A stretch of DNA of 64,000 nt, from the NCBI GenBank assembly GCA_964016875.1, contig OZ024718.1, positions 43,253,906 through 43,317,905 on the forward strand, given 5' to 3'. Below are positions 20,265 to 30,269 of the stretch, one piece after another. The position numbers and the translations under genes were made by a program. This DNA is from Fallopia convolvulus. Taxonomy: Eukaryota; Streptophyta; Magnoliopsida; Caryophyllales; Polygonaceae. The notes beneath the pieces were generated by a model. It was not told the DNA's origin and ran no database searches. It saw only the letters and a list, made by a program, of their open reading frames with translations. Position 1 is the first letter of the stretch, and each line of letters starts with the position of its first letter.

Positions 20265-22051
20265 TGATGTCCGCCTTTTTAGTCGTGTTTTTTAGGGTAT
20301 GTTTTTAGTGTGTTTGAGTTTTTTTCTTTAGTTTTGTGTTTTATTTTGATTCATTTGTGTAGGTTTTCGTATTATCTTAGGATATGGAGTCTACATATGC
20401 ATTGGTGGTGTTTTATAGATTTTTGGAAGCTATTTGGAGCACTTTTGAGGAAAAGAGCAAAACCGAGGAGCAACGCTTAAGGAAAAGCTCAGGAAAGGAG
20501 TACATAAAGAAGTTGAATATCAACTTTGAGATTGGAAGGAGATAGATAAATTCGTTACAAGAACATAGGAAAAAGAATCAAGTCAAACGGAGTTGTAATG
20601 AACCCTCTACGCAAGTTTTACTCAAAGTTGTTCGTAGTGCTGTCACAGCTCGGTGCCGAGGTGTACAGTTCGGTACCGAGGCATCCCACGTCGCATCGAA
20701 GACCGAGTCGGCACAATTAAAAGGCTTTTATCCTATTTCTTTTTATTTTATTAGATAGATAGAAGGAATATGGGTCCGTTCGGCGGGCCTTATTTTGACC
20801 TTATACAGCTTTATTCAAGCTTATGGTAAAAAAAATAAAGTCATTATTATATATTCGATAGTGGGAGTTGATGATCATTATTGTACCTTATGCGAGTTGA
20901 TGGTAGTTTATATTTCACCCAAAATTTAATCTACGCCTCCCATCTTTATCCAGCCTTATTTCCTTCCATTGCCCTTCACTAATGTAATTTTAGAAGATTT
21001 AAAAATTAACCTTCTTTTTATTAATTTTTTAAATATATCCTTTTTGGTAATTTTGCATCCATCGTTAATAAAATCAGTCTCGATCAATTTTATCTACCGA
21101 ACACCTACATAATTTTTCACAAAAATAAGCTAATAATTTCAACTCCTAAAATTAACTTGTAAAATCAACATCAACCATTAAATCAGCATCAACACCAACA
21201 TCAACTCGTATTAGGTTTGAAGCGCCGAACAGACCCTATATCTTATTAGAAGATTTATTTCCTTAGAGATAGTTTTAACATAGATTAGTTTCTCTATAAA
21301 TACTCTTGTCTACCCTTTGTTTTTCTCTACACAACCAATTGCCTTGGAGGGCAAGTAAGGGGAAAAGAGAGAAGTTAGAGAGAGGTGTGGGAGGAGAGAG
21401 AGTAACGAATTTGTGGAGTTATTTGGAAGACAAGTTTGCTTTGGATTTGCTTGTAAGTTTACTTTTTAATTTAATTTAGATGTTCTCAATTATGATTAGT
21501 GAGTAGTCTTCCTCTCTAAGGTTGGGGTTAAACCCAACAATGGTTTTGCATGCTTGTTTGTGATCATGTCTTGATTGTTTCTATGGCATGAATCTTCTCT
21601 CTTGCTCTTAATCCTTCAAACGAAAGTTGAAAGGAATTTCTCGTTCATAGTTAAAGAGAAAGCGGAAACCTTGAATCAGAATAGTCAATTTAGGGTTTTA
21701 AAGCGAAAGCGGATCTATCCTAGTTGAAGTAGGAGAGATTAGATAGTAAGTTTATTGATATAACGAAAGTTAGTTGATTTACTTGCTTAGGTAGACGAAA
21801 GTTGACACCTTTATGTGATAAAAGCATGATCTTTATGTTTCATAGCGTTTCGCATGCATGATTGTTGTTGTGGTGACTCCTTTACCTTAGATTTTCTCTT
21901 TATTGATATAAAAATCCATACATTCTCTCTTACTTGCGTGACAACTAACAGAACTTAACACTGACTTTCTCCCTGTGGACGAACCTGACTTCGCTATACA
22001 CATCGTGGTCTTGATTATAAATTTATTTGTTGTCCAAAAACCCTAACAACA
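20265..22051 (+). repeat. 5' LTR of element D
   Basis: Runs from TGATGTCCGCC to CCCTAACAACA, including a 465-bp MITE; without it about 1.32 kb. The GTTCTCTA stretch hit by the hAT in the 3' LTR appears here only as the uninterrupted GTTTCTCTATAAATAC region near 21287. A TATA-like TCTATAAATACTC lies near 21292. Contains TCGGTACCGA-type palindromes near 20660-20690. Confidence 0.85.
20772..21236. mobile_element. 465-bp MITE, PIF/Harbinger-like (tentative)
   Basis: Interrupts D's 5' LTR; the 3' LTR has the empty site. Ends GGGTCCGTTCGGCG and CGCCGAACAGACCC form 14-bp imperfect terminal inverted repeats, flanked by TAT (20769-20771 and 21237-21239). The GGGTC(T/C)GTT end is like Tourist-type MITEs, but their usual target is TAA/TTA, so the superfamily is uncertain. 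No coding content. Confidence 0.6.
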
Positions 22052-22054
22052 AAT

Positions 22055-22072
22055 TGGTTCCGTTGCCGAGGA
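22055..22072 (+). other. Decayed tRNA-Asp primer-binding site of element D
   Basis: TGGTTCCGTTGCCGAGGA lies three bases after the LTR. It differs from the perfect site at 9045-9062 at three of 18 positions, two of them C-to-T or G-to-A, as expected from deamination after insertion. Confidence 0.75.
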
Positions 22073-22126
22073 GATTTCAATAGTGTCAAGTTTTGTTCTT
22101 TTTACGTTTTTCGGGACTTGGTCGAG

Positions 22127-22247
22127 TCGGTAACGACCCCCCTAGGGTCGGTACCGACCCTGATGGGCAACCTAGTTTTTGTGCCTTTTCTGTTTACTTT
22201 CTAGGTCACTGTCGAGTCGTTATCGACCCTACCCAGGTCGGTACCGA
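22127..22247. repeat. TCGGTACCGA palindrome pairs in D's leader
   Basis: Sites at 22127 (TCGGTAACGA) and 22148 (TCGGTACCGA), then 22217 (TCGTTATCGA) and 22238 (TCGGTACCGA): each pair starts exactly 21 bases apart, with an 11-base spacer of the form CCC...GGG or CCT...AGG. Weaker copies follow near 22300-22345. Confidence 0.8.
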
Positions 22248-22401
22248 CCTTGTCGACAGGTAGTTGCTTCTTCCTTTTCAGTTTTTATTTCACGAGATCA
22301 CTGCAGGCTCGATACGACCCTCTGGGCCTTGGTACCGACCCTCTCCGAGACCCCGTTTTGCTTTTTGATTTCGTTTTTATTTTTGTTTTTGCTTTCAGTG
22401 T

Positions 22402-22711
22402 ATGCCAGCTGAAGGACGCCGAGTTGTCTCTAATCCAATAGTAGACTCTAAACCCGAGCGATCCTTCCACCGCAGATTACGAGAAAATAAAGCAATGGCA
22501 ACCACTGAAGAGATGGCACAACAGATGGCCACTCTCCAGAGGCAGATGGAGGCGTTACAAGTTGATCGAGACGTTGTTGCTTCTACCGCTGAACGTGAAC
22601 GAGTAAACACTGAACGTCACCGAGTGGACAATGCTCGTTTACAGGAGCAGTTGAATGCCTATCCAAGGAATGCCAAACACTATATGTATCCAGAACTGAG
22701 GGTGCCAAAGT
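22402..22711 (+). pseudogene. Element D gag, N-terminal part
   Basis: Starts MPAEGRRVVSNPIVDSKPER and continues into a coiled-coil-prone stretch (EEMAQQMATLQRQMEALQVD). It is cut after 22711 by chromovirus E and resumes at 30270. The related gag in F starts with the same PAEGRRVVSNPIVD. The last bases, AAAGT (22707-22711), are the target duplication of E. Confidence 0.8.
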
Positions 22712-23637
22712 TGATGTGATTCCATCGATGTCCGAGCCAACTATGGAGCACACTTCAGAACACTTGGAGGAGCAACACTTGGAGGAGCACACGTCGGAAC
22801 ACTTGGAGGAGCCTCGGCATACCCTAGACGCGCCAACAAGCTTGGATGGTGGCGCGCCCTTGCCTTCCGGTTTTGATGGTGCCAAAGCTCAAGGAACTAC
22901 ACCACCTTATCTAGGTCGTATTACGCGATCCCGAGCTAAGGCCATTCTATGTCAAGTGCAAGAAGAGCTCATGGGGTGTAGCTTTCCGAAAGAGTGCAAT
23001 GAAGATGGTTGGAGTTTTATTCTACTTCATGGTTCTAAGTGACAATTCGACGGAAAGGACAATTATTAAGTTTTCGGGTTTTTGGGTTAATTTTTGTAAT
23101 TTCCTTAAGTGAAGGGGCTAACTTTGTGAGGTTGCTTTCTAGGTTATATGGTCGTCCCCCTCACCCTTTGTTGCTAGACTTGGACGAAATTTGCTTCTCT
23201 TTTCCTTGCATTTTCAATTCGAAGTTCTTGTTTTGTTTCGTTCAATTCTCGTTGTTCAATTGTTGGTGAGTCATATCCGACAATTTCGAGCATCCTAGTT
23301 TGTTTGAGAGCTTGGTGAGTCATATCCAAGTTATCAAGCATCCATATCCCCTTGTTCTCTCCATTTCGAACCATCATCCATCTCGGAGGTTTCTGCACCA
23401 TCTCAGTAAATTCGACATAACTTTCAATCCGCTCATCATCTCGGTCTCATATTTTGAGGACTTCAACTAGACTCATAGATCTAACTTCTCGAATTGGAAT
23501 CACTCAATTTCGAGTTCGGACGAGGAAGATCCAGCCAGTTGAAGACGGGTCAGTTGCGTGGTGTTTGTTGTCGGAATTCCTTGGATTCTCGTGGCGATCT
23601 CTTTGCACCATCATCCCCTCCATCGATCCGGCCATCA
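22712..23637 (+). repeat. 5' LTR of element E
   Basis: From TGATGTGATTCC to CCGGCCATCA. The first 330 bases are open in the frame used by the pol tail in the 3' LTR (a 108-codon ORF at 22716-23042); here that is only an LTR copy, not a separate gene. It also holds short repeats of ACACTTGGAGGAGC near 22755-22815. Confidence 0.92.
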
Positions 23638-23639
23638 AG

Positions 23640-23652
23640 TGGTATCAGATCC
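23640..23652 (+). other. Primer-binding site of element E, tRNA-iMet type
   Basis: TGGTATCAGATCC two bases after the 5' LTR; the consensus complement of initiator tRNA-Met in plants is TGGTATCAGAGCC, so one base differs. Confidence 0.75.
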
Positions 23653-24545
23653 ACGCGAAGGTATCGCCATCTAAACCTTGTTCCGACCTTGAATTTCCAC
23701 TTGTTGCAAGGTTTTAGGTTCGAACTCTTTATTGGTTGTGTTGTGTTGTTGTGTGCGACCATAGTGTCCTTGTTGTGTGTTGTTGTGGTCGTTGCTTTGT
23801 CTTGATCTTGTGGTTGTCTTGGCCGAGTGTGTGTTCAGCCATGGCTGCAAACCATGCTCAAAAAACGTTCCAATAGAACACCCAAAAGAGTTATCAAAAG
23901 TTGGTAGTTGAAAGGGTGCATTTGTTGCTTGAATTAAGCCTTTCTTTAGTGTTAGTTTTAAGTGTGTCTTGCTGATTTTGCTGAGTTAAAAAACGTGGGA
24001 TTGAGGTCCAAACCAGCCTTGTTTGTTGTCATTACATGCTTGTTGTTGGCTACGGTGCTAGGATACGGGAACGACACCAAGACGAGACATCTTGTGTTGT
24101 TGTTTAAGTGTCTTGAAATTTTTTGTTGAATAATCAGAAAAACCTTGCCGGCGGCGAAAGCTAATAAGGGGCCAGGCATAGAAAGAAAGATTAAAGACTA
24201 GAAAAACCTTGCCCGGCGGCGTAAAGCTAATAAGGGGCCGGGCACGGAAAGAGTAGTCATCTTGTAGTGCCTAGCAAAGGCCTACAAAGAGTAGTCGTCT
24301 AGTAGTGCCTAGCAAAGGCCTGCTCGAAACAAAAAAAAAATTAATTAATTTGTAATACTTGGTGTTGAGTCTTGGTGGTTTAGTAGCTTCCTAGCATTGT
24401 TTTCCTAAGCAAGTGTGTGGTGAATTCTCTCTTTGTTGCCTTTGTTGTTTTTGCCTACTTGCAACTTGTCGGATTTTCATCTCGGGCAAGTCTTGGTGAT
24501 TAATTCGTGTGACCTCTATACCTTGATCTTTGCCTTGTTTTTACG
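23653..24545 (+). other. Untranslated leader of element E with duplicated GC-rich motifs
   Basis: About 0.9 kb without a convincing ORF. Two copies of an AAAACCTTGCC(C)GGCGGCG motif followed by AAGCTAATAAGGGGCC lie near 24141-24177 and 24202-24242. Two copies of AGAGTAGTC then TAGTGCCTAGCAAAGGCCT follow near 24249-24283 and 24289-24321. The motifs contain short self-complementary parts (GGCC, TGCC with GGCA). This is where packaging or dimerisation signals would be expected. Confidence 0.6.
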
Positions 24546-27500
24546 ATGACAAGTGTAGGTGATGACAAGAATAAGGAACAAGTTGAGGAGACGTCCACTA
24601 GTTCGGTGGCTGCCATGTTGCAAAACATGCAACAATCCTTGCAACAATCCATTGAGGCTTTGGGAACTAGGTTGACTGATTTGGAGAGCCAAGTGTGAGG
24701 CCAAGATGATAGAGCACGGGTGTCTCATACGGGGGCTCTACCAAGTGTGCTACAAAGCGCTAACCAAGTGGAGTCGTTACAAGAGGAGGCCTCTACTTCT
24801 TACTTGCCAAACTCGGAGGCGCAAGCATCCATCGGTGTGAGCACCTCCATGGGGATTATGCCTCCTTACATTCCTCCGACGAGCTTCCACAATCCACACT
24901 TTGTGGCCAATTCCGGGGTAAGGCCTTCATTTGCTACATTTCCTAATAGTATTCCTATTAGTGCTACTAACTTGTCAGGTTATGGAGCGCCGAGCTATCA
25001 AGAGGTCAATCCTGCAACGGCTACTCAACCCCCACCTCTCTTGCATCTCCCAAGGCGCGGCCAACCTCCTAGAGGGCCGGCCAATGGTGGTGCCGGGCAG
25101 CCTTGGCATGGCGCGCCGGTGCAACAAGAAGAGCGGCCCCGGGATCCCCATTACGGCATCAAGCTGAACGTGCCGACATTTTCGGGAACTTCCGACGCCG
25201 ATGCCTGTCTTGATTGGCTTGCCAAGGTGGAGTCAATCTTTGACTTCTATGGCTATGATGATGCGAGGCGGGTGGCCATGGCGGCCATACACTTCACCGA
25301 CTTTGCTTACCAATGGTGGCTCGAGGACAAGGCTTTGAGGAGAGCACGTCGGATGCCTCAACTTAACACATGGCAAGATCTAAGAGAGGCCTTAGAAGAG
25401 AGGTTCGTGCCTCAAGATTACACGGAGCGCATCCATGCCAAGTTGGAGCAAGTGCGTCAAGGAAACCGGACTCCCGATGAGTTCTACAACGAGCTGCGTA
25501 TGCTCATCTTCCGTTCCCGAGTACAATTTCCCGACGGGTATGTCATCTCTAAATTTGTCAATGGGTTAAATTTGGAACTAAAAAATGTGGTGAGTATGCA
25601 GCATTTTAGTAGGGGTACCGATATTGAACAAGTGCTTCATTATACCAACCATATCTACAAGCAACTTGCTCAACGGCGTTCGAGTTCAACCACTTCTCGA
25701 ACGTGGCAGCCTTCATCCACGGCTCCTAAGGCACCACCAACTCAGTTTAGGAAGCCGGAAATAAGGAAGGACTCGACTCCTCAACCGAGGAAAGAGTTTT
25801 CCCCACGTCCTCGGCAAGAAGGCGGTGTGAAGGCGAGCGACGTGAAGTGTTTCAAGTGCCTTGGACATGGGCATTATGCTCGGGATTGTCCCAACGAACG
25901 GAAGGTTCTTCTTAACTCCCAAGGGGAGTACGAGTATGATGAAGAAGGGGCTGCGGAAGAGGAAGAAGAGAGCCCCGAGGTTGAGGAAGACGGCCTCCAT
26001 GTCACCGCCGAGGAGGGTGAGTGCTTCGTGGTACAACGGACGCTTTTCATGACGGAGAACACCACCACACCTAGCCAACGAGAGGTTATCTTTCACACTC
26101 GATGCAAAATTATGGATAAGGTATGTAGTGTGATTATCGATAGCGGGTCTTGTTGTAATATTATTAGTCAAGAGGTGGTGGATCGCTTTTCCTTGAAAAC
26201 TACTTGCCATCCTTTACCTTATCCTCTATGTTGGTTGAATTCTAATGCCCCGATCCAAGTCAAGGAAAGGGCTCGTATTTGCTTTTCTATAGGGCCTTAC
26301 AAGGATGAGGTGGAGTGTGATGTGGTGCCGATGACCGCTTGTCATCTTCTTTTGGGGCGCCCTTGGCAATATGATAAGGGAGCTATTCATGATAGAGTCT
26401 CCAACGAGTATCACTTTCAAATGGAGGGAAAGAAGGTGACGTTGCACCCGATGACCCCCCATGAAATCATGTTGGACCACGCAGCGAAGGAGCAAAGGAA
26501 GAAGCATGCGCTTCGAGAGGGAAAGAAGGACAAGAAGCTAGCTCTAGGCGGCCCTTCTACGCCCTTGCTTTTGGCCAAACCGAAGGAGATTATTCATACT
26601 TTCAAGGGAAGTGGCGTTTGCGTTTTACTTGTTTTTCAAGAATCTTATTTATCTTCCCAAGAATTAGTTGATCTTCCTCCTTCCATATCTACTCTTTTGC
26701 AGGACTTTGAGGAGCTTTTCCAAGAAGAGGTGCCACCGGGACTACCACCGCTTAGGGGAATCGAGCATCAAATCGACTTTGTCCCCGGTGCCACTCTACC
26801 GAACCGTCCAGCCTATCGAGCCAATCCGGAGGAAACTAAGGAGCTTCAACGGCAAGTCCAAGAGCTCCTTGATAAGGGATATGTGCGTGAGAGCCTCAGC
26901 CCGTGTGCCGTGCCCGTCATTCTTGTGCCTAAGAAGGACGGCACATGGAGGATGTGCGTTGATTGTCGAGCGATCAACAATATTACTATCAAGTATCGTC
27001 ACCCGATTCCGAGACTTGAGGATATGCTTGACGAGCTGCATGGGGCGAGTCTCTTCTCCAAAATTGATCTCAAGAGCGGATATCATCAAATAAGGATGAA
27101 GGAGGGAGATGAATGGAAGACGGCGTTCAAAACCAAGCAAGGCCTATACGAGTGGTTGGTTATGCCCTTCGGATTAACCAACGCTCCGAGCACTTTCATG
27201 CGCTTGATGAACCACGTCCTCCGCCCTTTTATTGGTAAGTTTGTGGTTGTATACTTTGATGATATTTTGATTTATAGCCACGATTTATCATCCCATGTCG
27301 AGCACCTTAGGCAAGTGCTTGAAGCTTTGAAACGGGAACGCCTATTTGCTAACTTCAAGAAGTGCCACTTTTGATCGGATCACGTGGTATTTCTTGGTTT
27401 TGTTGTGAGTAGGAATGGACTTCAAGTAGATGAAGAGAAGGTGAAGGCGATTCAAGAATGGCCCACACCGACAACTATGACACAAGTCCGGAGTTTCCTT

Positions 27501-29669
27501 GGCCTAGCCGGTTTCTACCGCCGGTTTGTTCGTGATTTTAGTACCTTGGCTGCGCCTTTGACCTTCCTCACCAAGAAGAATGTTCCATTTATGTGGGGAG
27601 AGGCGCAAGAAGAGGCCTTTGCTGCCCTTAAGGCTAAGTTGACACACGCGCCGTTGTTAGCTCTTCCCGACTTTGGCAAGATGTTCGAGATTGAGTGTGA
27701 TGCGTCGGGAATTGGGCTCGGTGGTGTGCTTATGCAAGAGGGACGTCCCATAGCCTATTATAGTGAGAAGCTTGGAGGTGCCGAGCTCAAGTACCCCACG
27801 TACGACAAAGAGCTACTTGCTCTTGTTCGAGTGCTAAGGGTGTGGGAGCACTATCTCTTGCCTCGGGAGTTTGTTATCCATTCCGATCATGAGGCGTTGA
27901 AGTACTTGAGAGGGCAAGCAAAACTGAATCGGAGGCATGCCAAATGGGTTGAGTTCATTGAATCCTTTCCCTATGTCATCAAGCATAAGAAAGGCAAGGA
28001 CAACGTCGTCGCCGACGCGTTGTCCCGGAGGTACGCTCTTTTATCCTTACTAGATGCACGATTGCTTGGATTTTCTTTCATGAAGGAGTTGTATGCTCAT
28101 GATGCTGAGTTTAGTGATATTTTTCATGCTTGTTTGAAGGGGGGAAGTCGGGATCAATTTTATTTGCATGATGGGTTTCTTTTTAAGGGAACTCGCTTGT
28201 GTGTGCCTAGTGGTTCGGTTAGGCGTTTGCTTGTCCAAGAGGCCCATGGTGGCGGCCTCATGGGACATTTTGGTTTCATGAAAACTTTGCATATGCTTAG
28301 GGAACATTTCTATTGGCCTCACATGCTTAGGTCGGTAGAGAACTTTTGTGCTTCATGTGCTACATGTGTGCGTGCAAAGTCTAAAGTGCACCCTCACGGT
28401 TTGTATACCCCTTTGCCTATTCCTAGTGCCCCATGGGAGGATATTTCTATGGACTTTGTTTTGGGGTTGCCTAGGACAAAAAGGGGTAGGGACTCTATTT
28501 TTGTGGTGGTAGATAGATTTTCTAAGATGGCACATTTTATTGCTTGCCACAAAACCGATGATGCTGTTAATGTTGCCACCTTGTTCTTTGATAATGTGGT
28601 TCGGTTGCATGGGGTCCCTAAATCTATTGTTTCTGACCATGATGTTAAATTTCTAAGTTTCTTTTGGAAGACTCTTTGGTCCAAGCTTGGAACCAAGCTC
28701 TTATTCTCTACTACTTGCCACCCGCAAACGGATGGGCAAACCGAGGTCGTTAATCGTACCCTTGGTGCCTTGTTGCGTTCTATTTTGAAAACTAATTTGC
28801 GCAGGTGGGAAGAGTGTCTTCCTTTCATTGAGTTTGCTTACAATAGGTCCATTCATTCCGCTACAAAGAAGACGCCTTTTGAGGTGGTGTATGGGCGCAA
28901 TCCCGTTACACCACTTGATTTAGCGCCTTATGCTATGTCCGATCGAGAGAGTCGTGAAGGACGGGACCGGGCTGAGTATATTAAGCAGATTCATGAGGAT
29001 ACTCGTCTTCAATTGGAGAGGCGAACATTGCAATACAAGCGCCAAGCTGATAAAGGGCGCAAGGAGCTGATTTTTGAACCCGGCGACCTTGTTTGGGTTC
29101 ATTTGAGGAAGGAGAGGTTTCCTACTCTTCGAAATTCTAAGCTTAAGCCACGTGGAGTAGGACCATTCCAAGTGTTAGAGCGCATCAACGACAATGCTTA
29201 CAAGCTTGATCTTCCTCCGAATTATGGCGTCCATGAGGTATTCAACGTATCCGATCTTGTTCCTTATTTTTCTAACAATGATGTTGAGTTTGAGCAGGAT
29301 CTAGGTTCGAGGACGAACCCTTTTCAAGGGGAGGAGGATGATGTGATTCCATCGATGTCCGAGCCAACTATGGAGCACACTTCAGAACACTTGGAGGAGC
29401 AACACTTGGAGGAGCACACGTCGGAACACTTGGAGGAGCCTCGGCATACCCTAGACGCGCCAACAAGCTTGGATGGTGGCGCGCCCTTGCCTTCCGGTTT
29501 TGATGGTGCCAAAGCTCAAGGAACTACACCACCTTATCTAGGTCGTATTACGCGATCCCGAGCTAAGGCCATTCTATGTCAAGTGCAAGAAGAGCTCATG
29601 GGGTGTAGCTTTCCCAAAGAGTGCAATGAAGATGGTTGGAGTTTTATTCTACTTCATGGTTCTAAGTGA
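24546..29669 (+). pseudogene. Chromovirus gag-pol of element E, two in-frame TGA codons
   Basis: ATG at 24546 starts MTSVGDDKNKEQVEET. TGA at 24696-24698 interrupts after 50 codons and TGA at 27372-27374 interrupts RT; otherwise one frame is open to 29669. Domains: gag (about 25150-25680), CCHC knuckle CFKCLGHGHYARDC (about 25850), protease DSGSC (about 26139), RT with KKDGTWRMCVD and YFDD (about 27252), RNase H with ECDASG (about 27692) and ADALSRR, integrase with HHCC (28230-28380), then D, D, E near 28450, 28635 and 28745; the usual SDRDVKF box reads SDHDVKF. A GPF module (about 29158) precedes RTNPFQGEEDD, after which the frame crosses the PPT into the 3' LTR and ends 108 codons later. 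The restart at 24720 would bypass the first stop but loses the gag N-terminus. Confidence 0.9.
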
Positions 29670-30264
29670 CAATTCGACGGAAAGGACAATTATTAAGTTT
29701 TCGGGTTTTTGGGTTAATTTTTGTAATTTCCTTAAGTGAAGGGGCTAACTTTGTGAGGTTGCTTTCTAGGTTATATGGTCGTCCCCCTCACCCTTTGTTG
29801 CTAGACTTGGACGAAATTTGCTTCTCTTTTCCTTGCATTTTCAATTCGAAGTTCTTGTTTTGTTTCGTTCAATTCTCGTTGTTCAATTGTTGGTGAGTCA
29901 TATCCGACAATTTCGAGCATCCTAGTTTGTTTGAGAGCTTGGTGAGTCATATCCAAGTTATCAAGCATCCATATCCCCTTGTTCTCTCCATTTCGAACCA
30001 TCATCCATCTCGGAGGTTTCTGCACCATCTCAGTAAATTCGACATAACTTTCAATCCGCTCATCATCTCGGTCTCATATTTTGAGGACTTCAACTAGACT
30101 CATAGATCTAACTTCTCGAATTGGAATCACTCAATTTCGAGTTCGGACGAGGAAGATCCAGCCAGTTGAAGACGGGTCAGTTGCGTGGTGTTTGTTGTCG
30201 GAATTCCTTGGATTCTCGTGGCGATCTCTTTGCACCATCATCCCCTCCATCGATCCGGCCATCA
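29339..30264 (+). repeat. 3' LTR of element E, encoding the pol C-terminus
   Basis: Starts TGATG directly after GGGGAGGAGGA. The pol frame continues from the internal region to TGA at 29667-29669, including PYLGRITRSRAKAI. The LTR ends CCGGCCATCA followed by the TSD AAAGT (30265-30269). Confidence 0.92.
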
Positions 30265-30269
30265 AAAGT

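Larger units (their letters stand above)
22712..30264 (+). mobile_element. Element E: young chromovirus, probably CRM clade
   Basis: Length 7553 bp with 926-bp LTRs at 22712-23637 and 29339-30264, TSD AAAGT on both sides. By eye the LTRs differ at one base (GCTTTCCGAAAG near 23000 against GCTTTCCCAAAG), so insertion is very recent. tRNA-iMet PBS, PPT GGGGAGGAGGA directly before TGATG, gag-PR-RT-RH-IN order, and pol reading into the 3' LTR all fit CRM-type chromoviruses. Despite its youth it has two in-frame TGA codons. Clade assignment is from remembered motifs and needs an RT tree. Confidence 0.85.

Noticed and set aside
22716..23042. A separate 108-codon gene
   Set aside because: It is the 5' LTR copy of the pol tail encoded in the 3' LTR of the same element.
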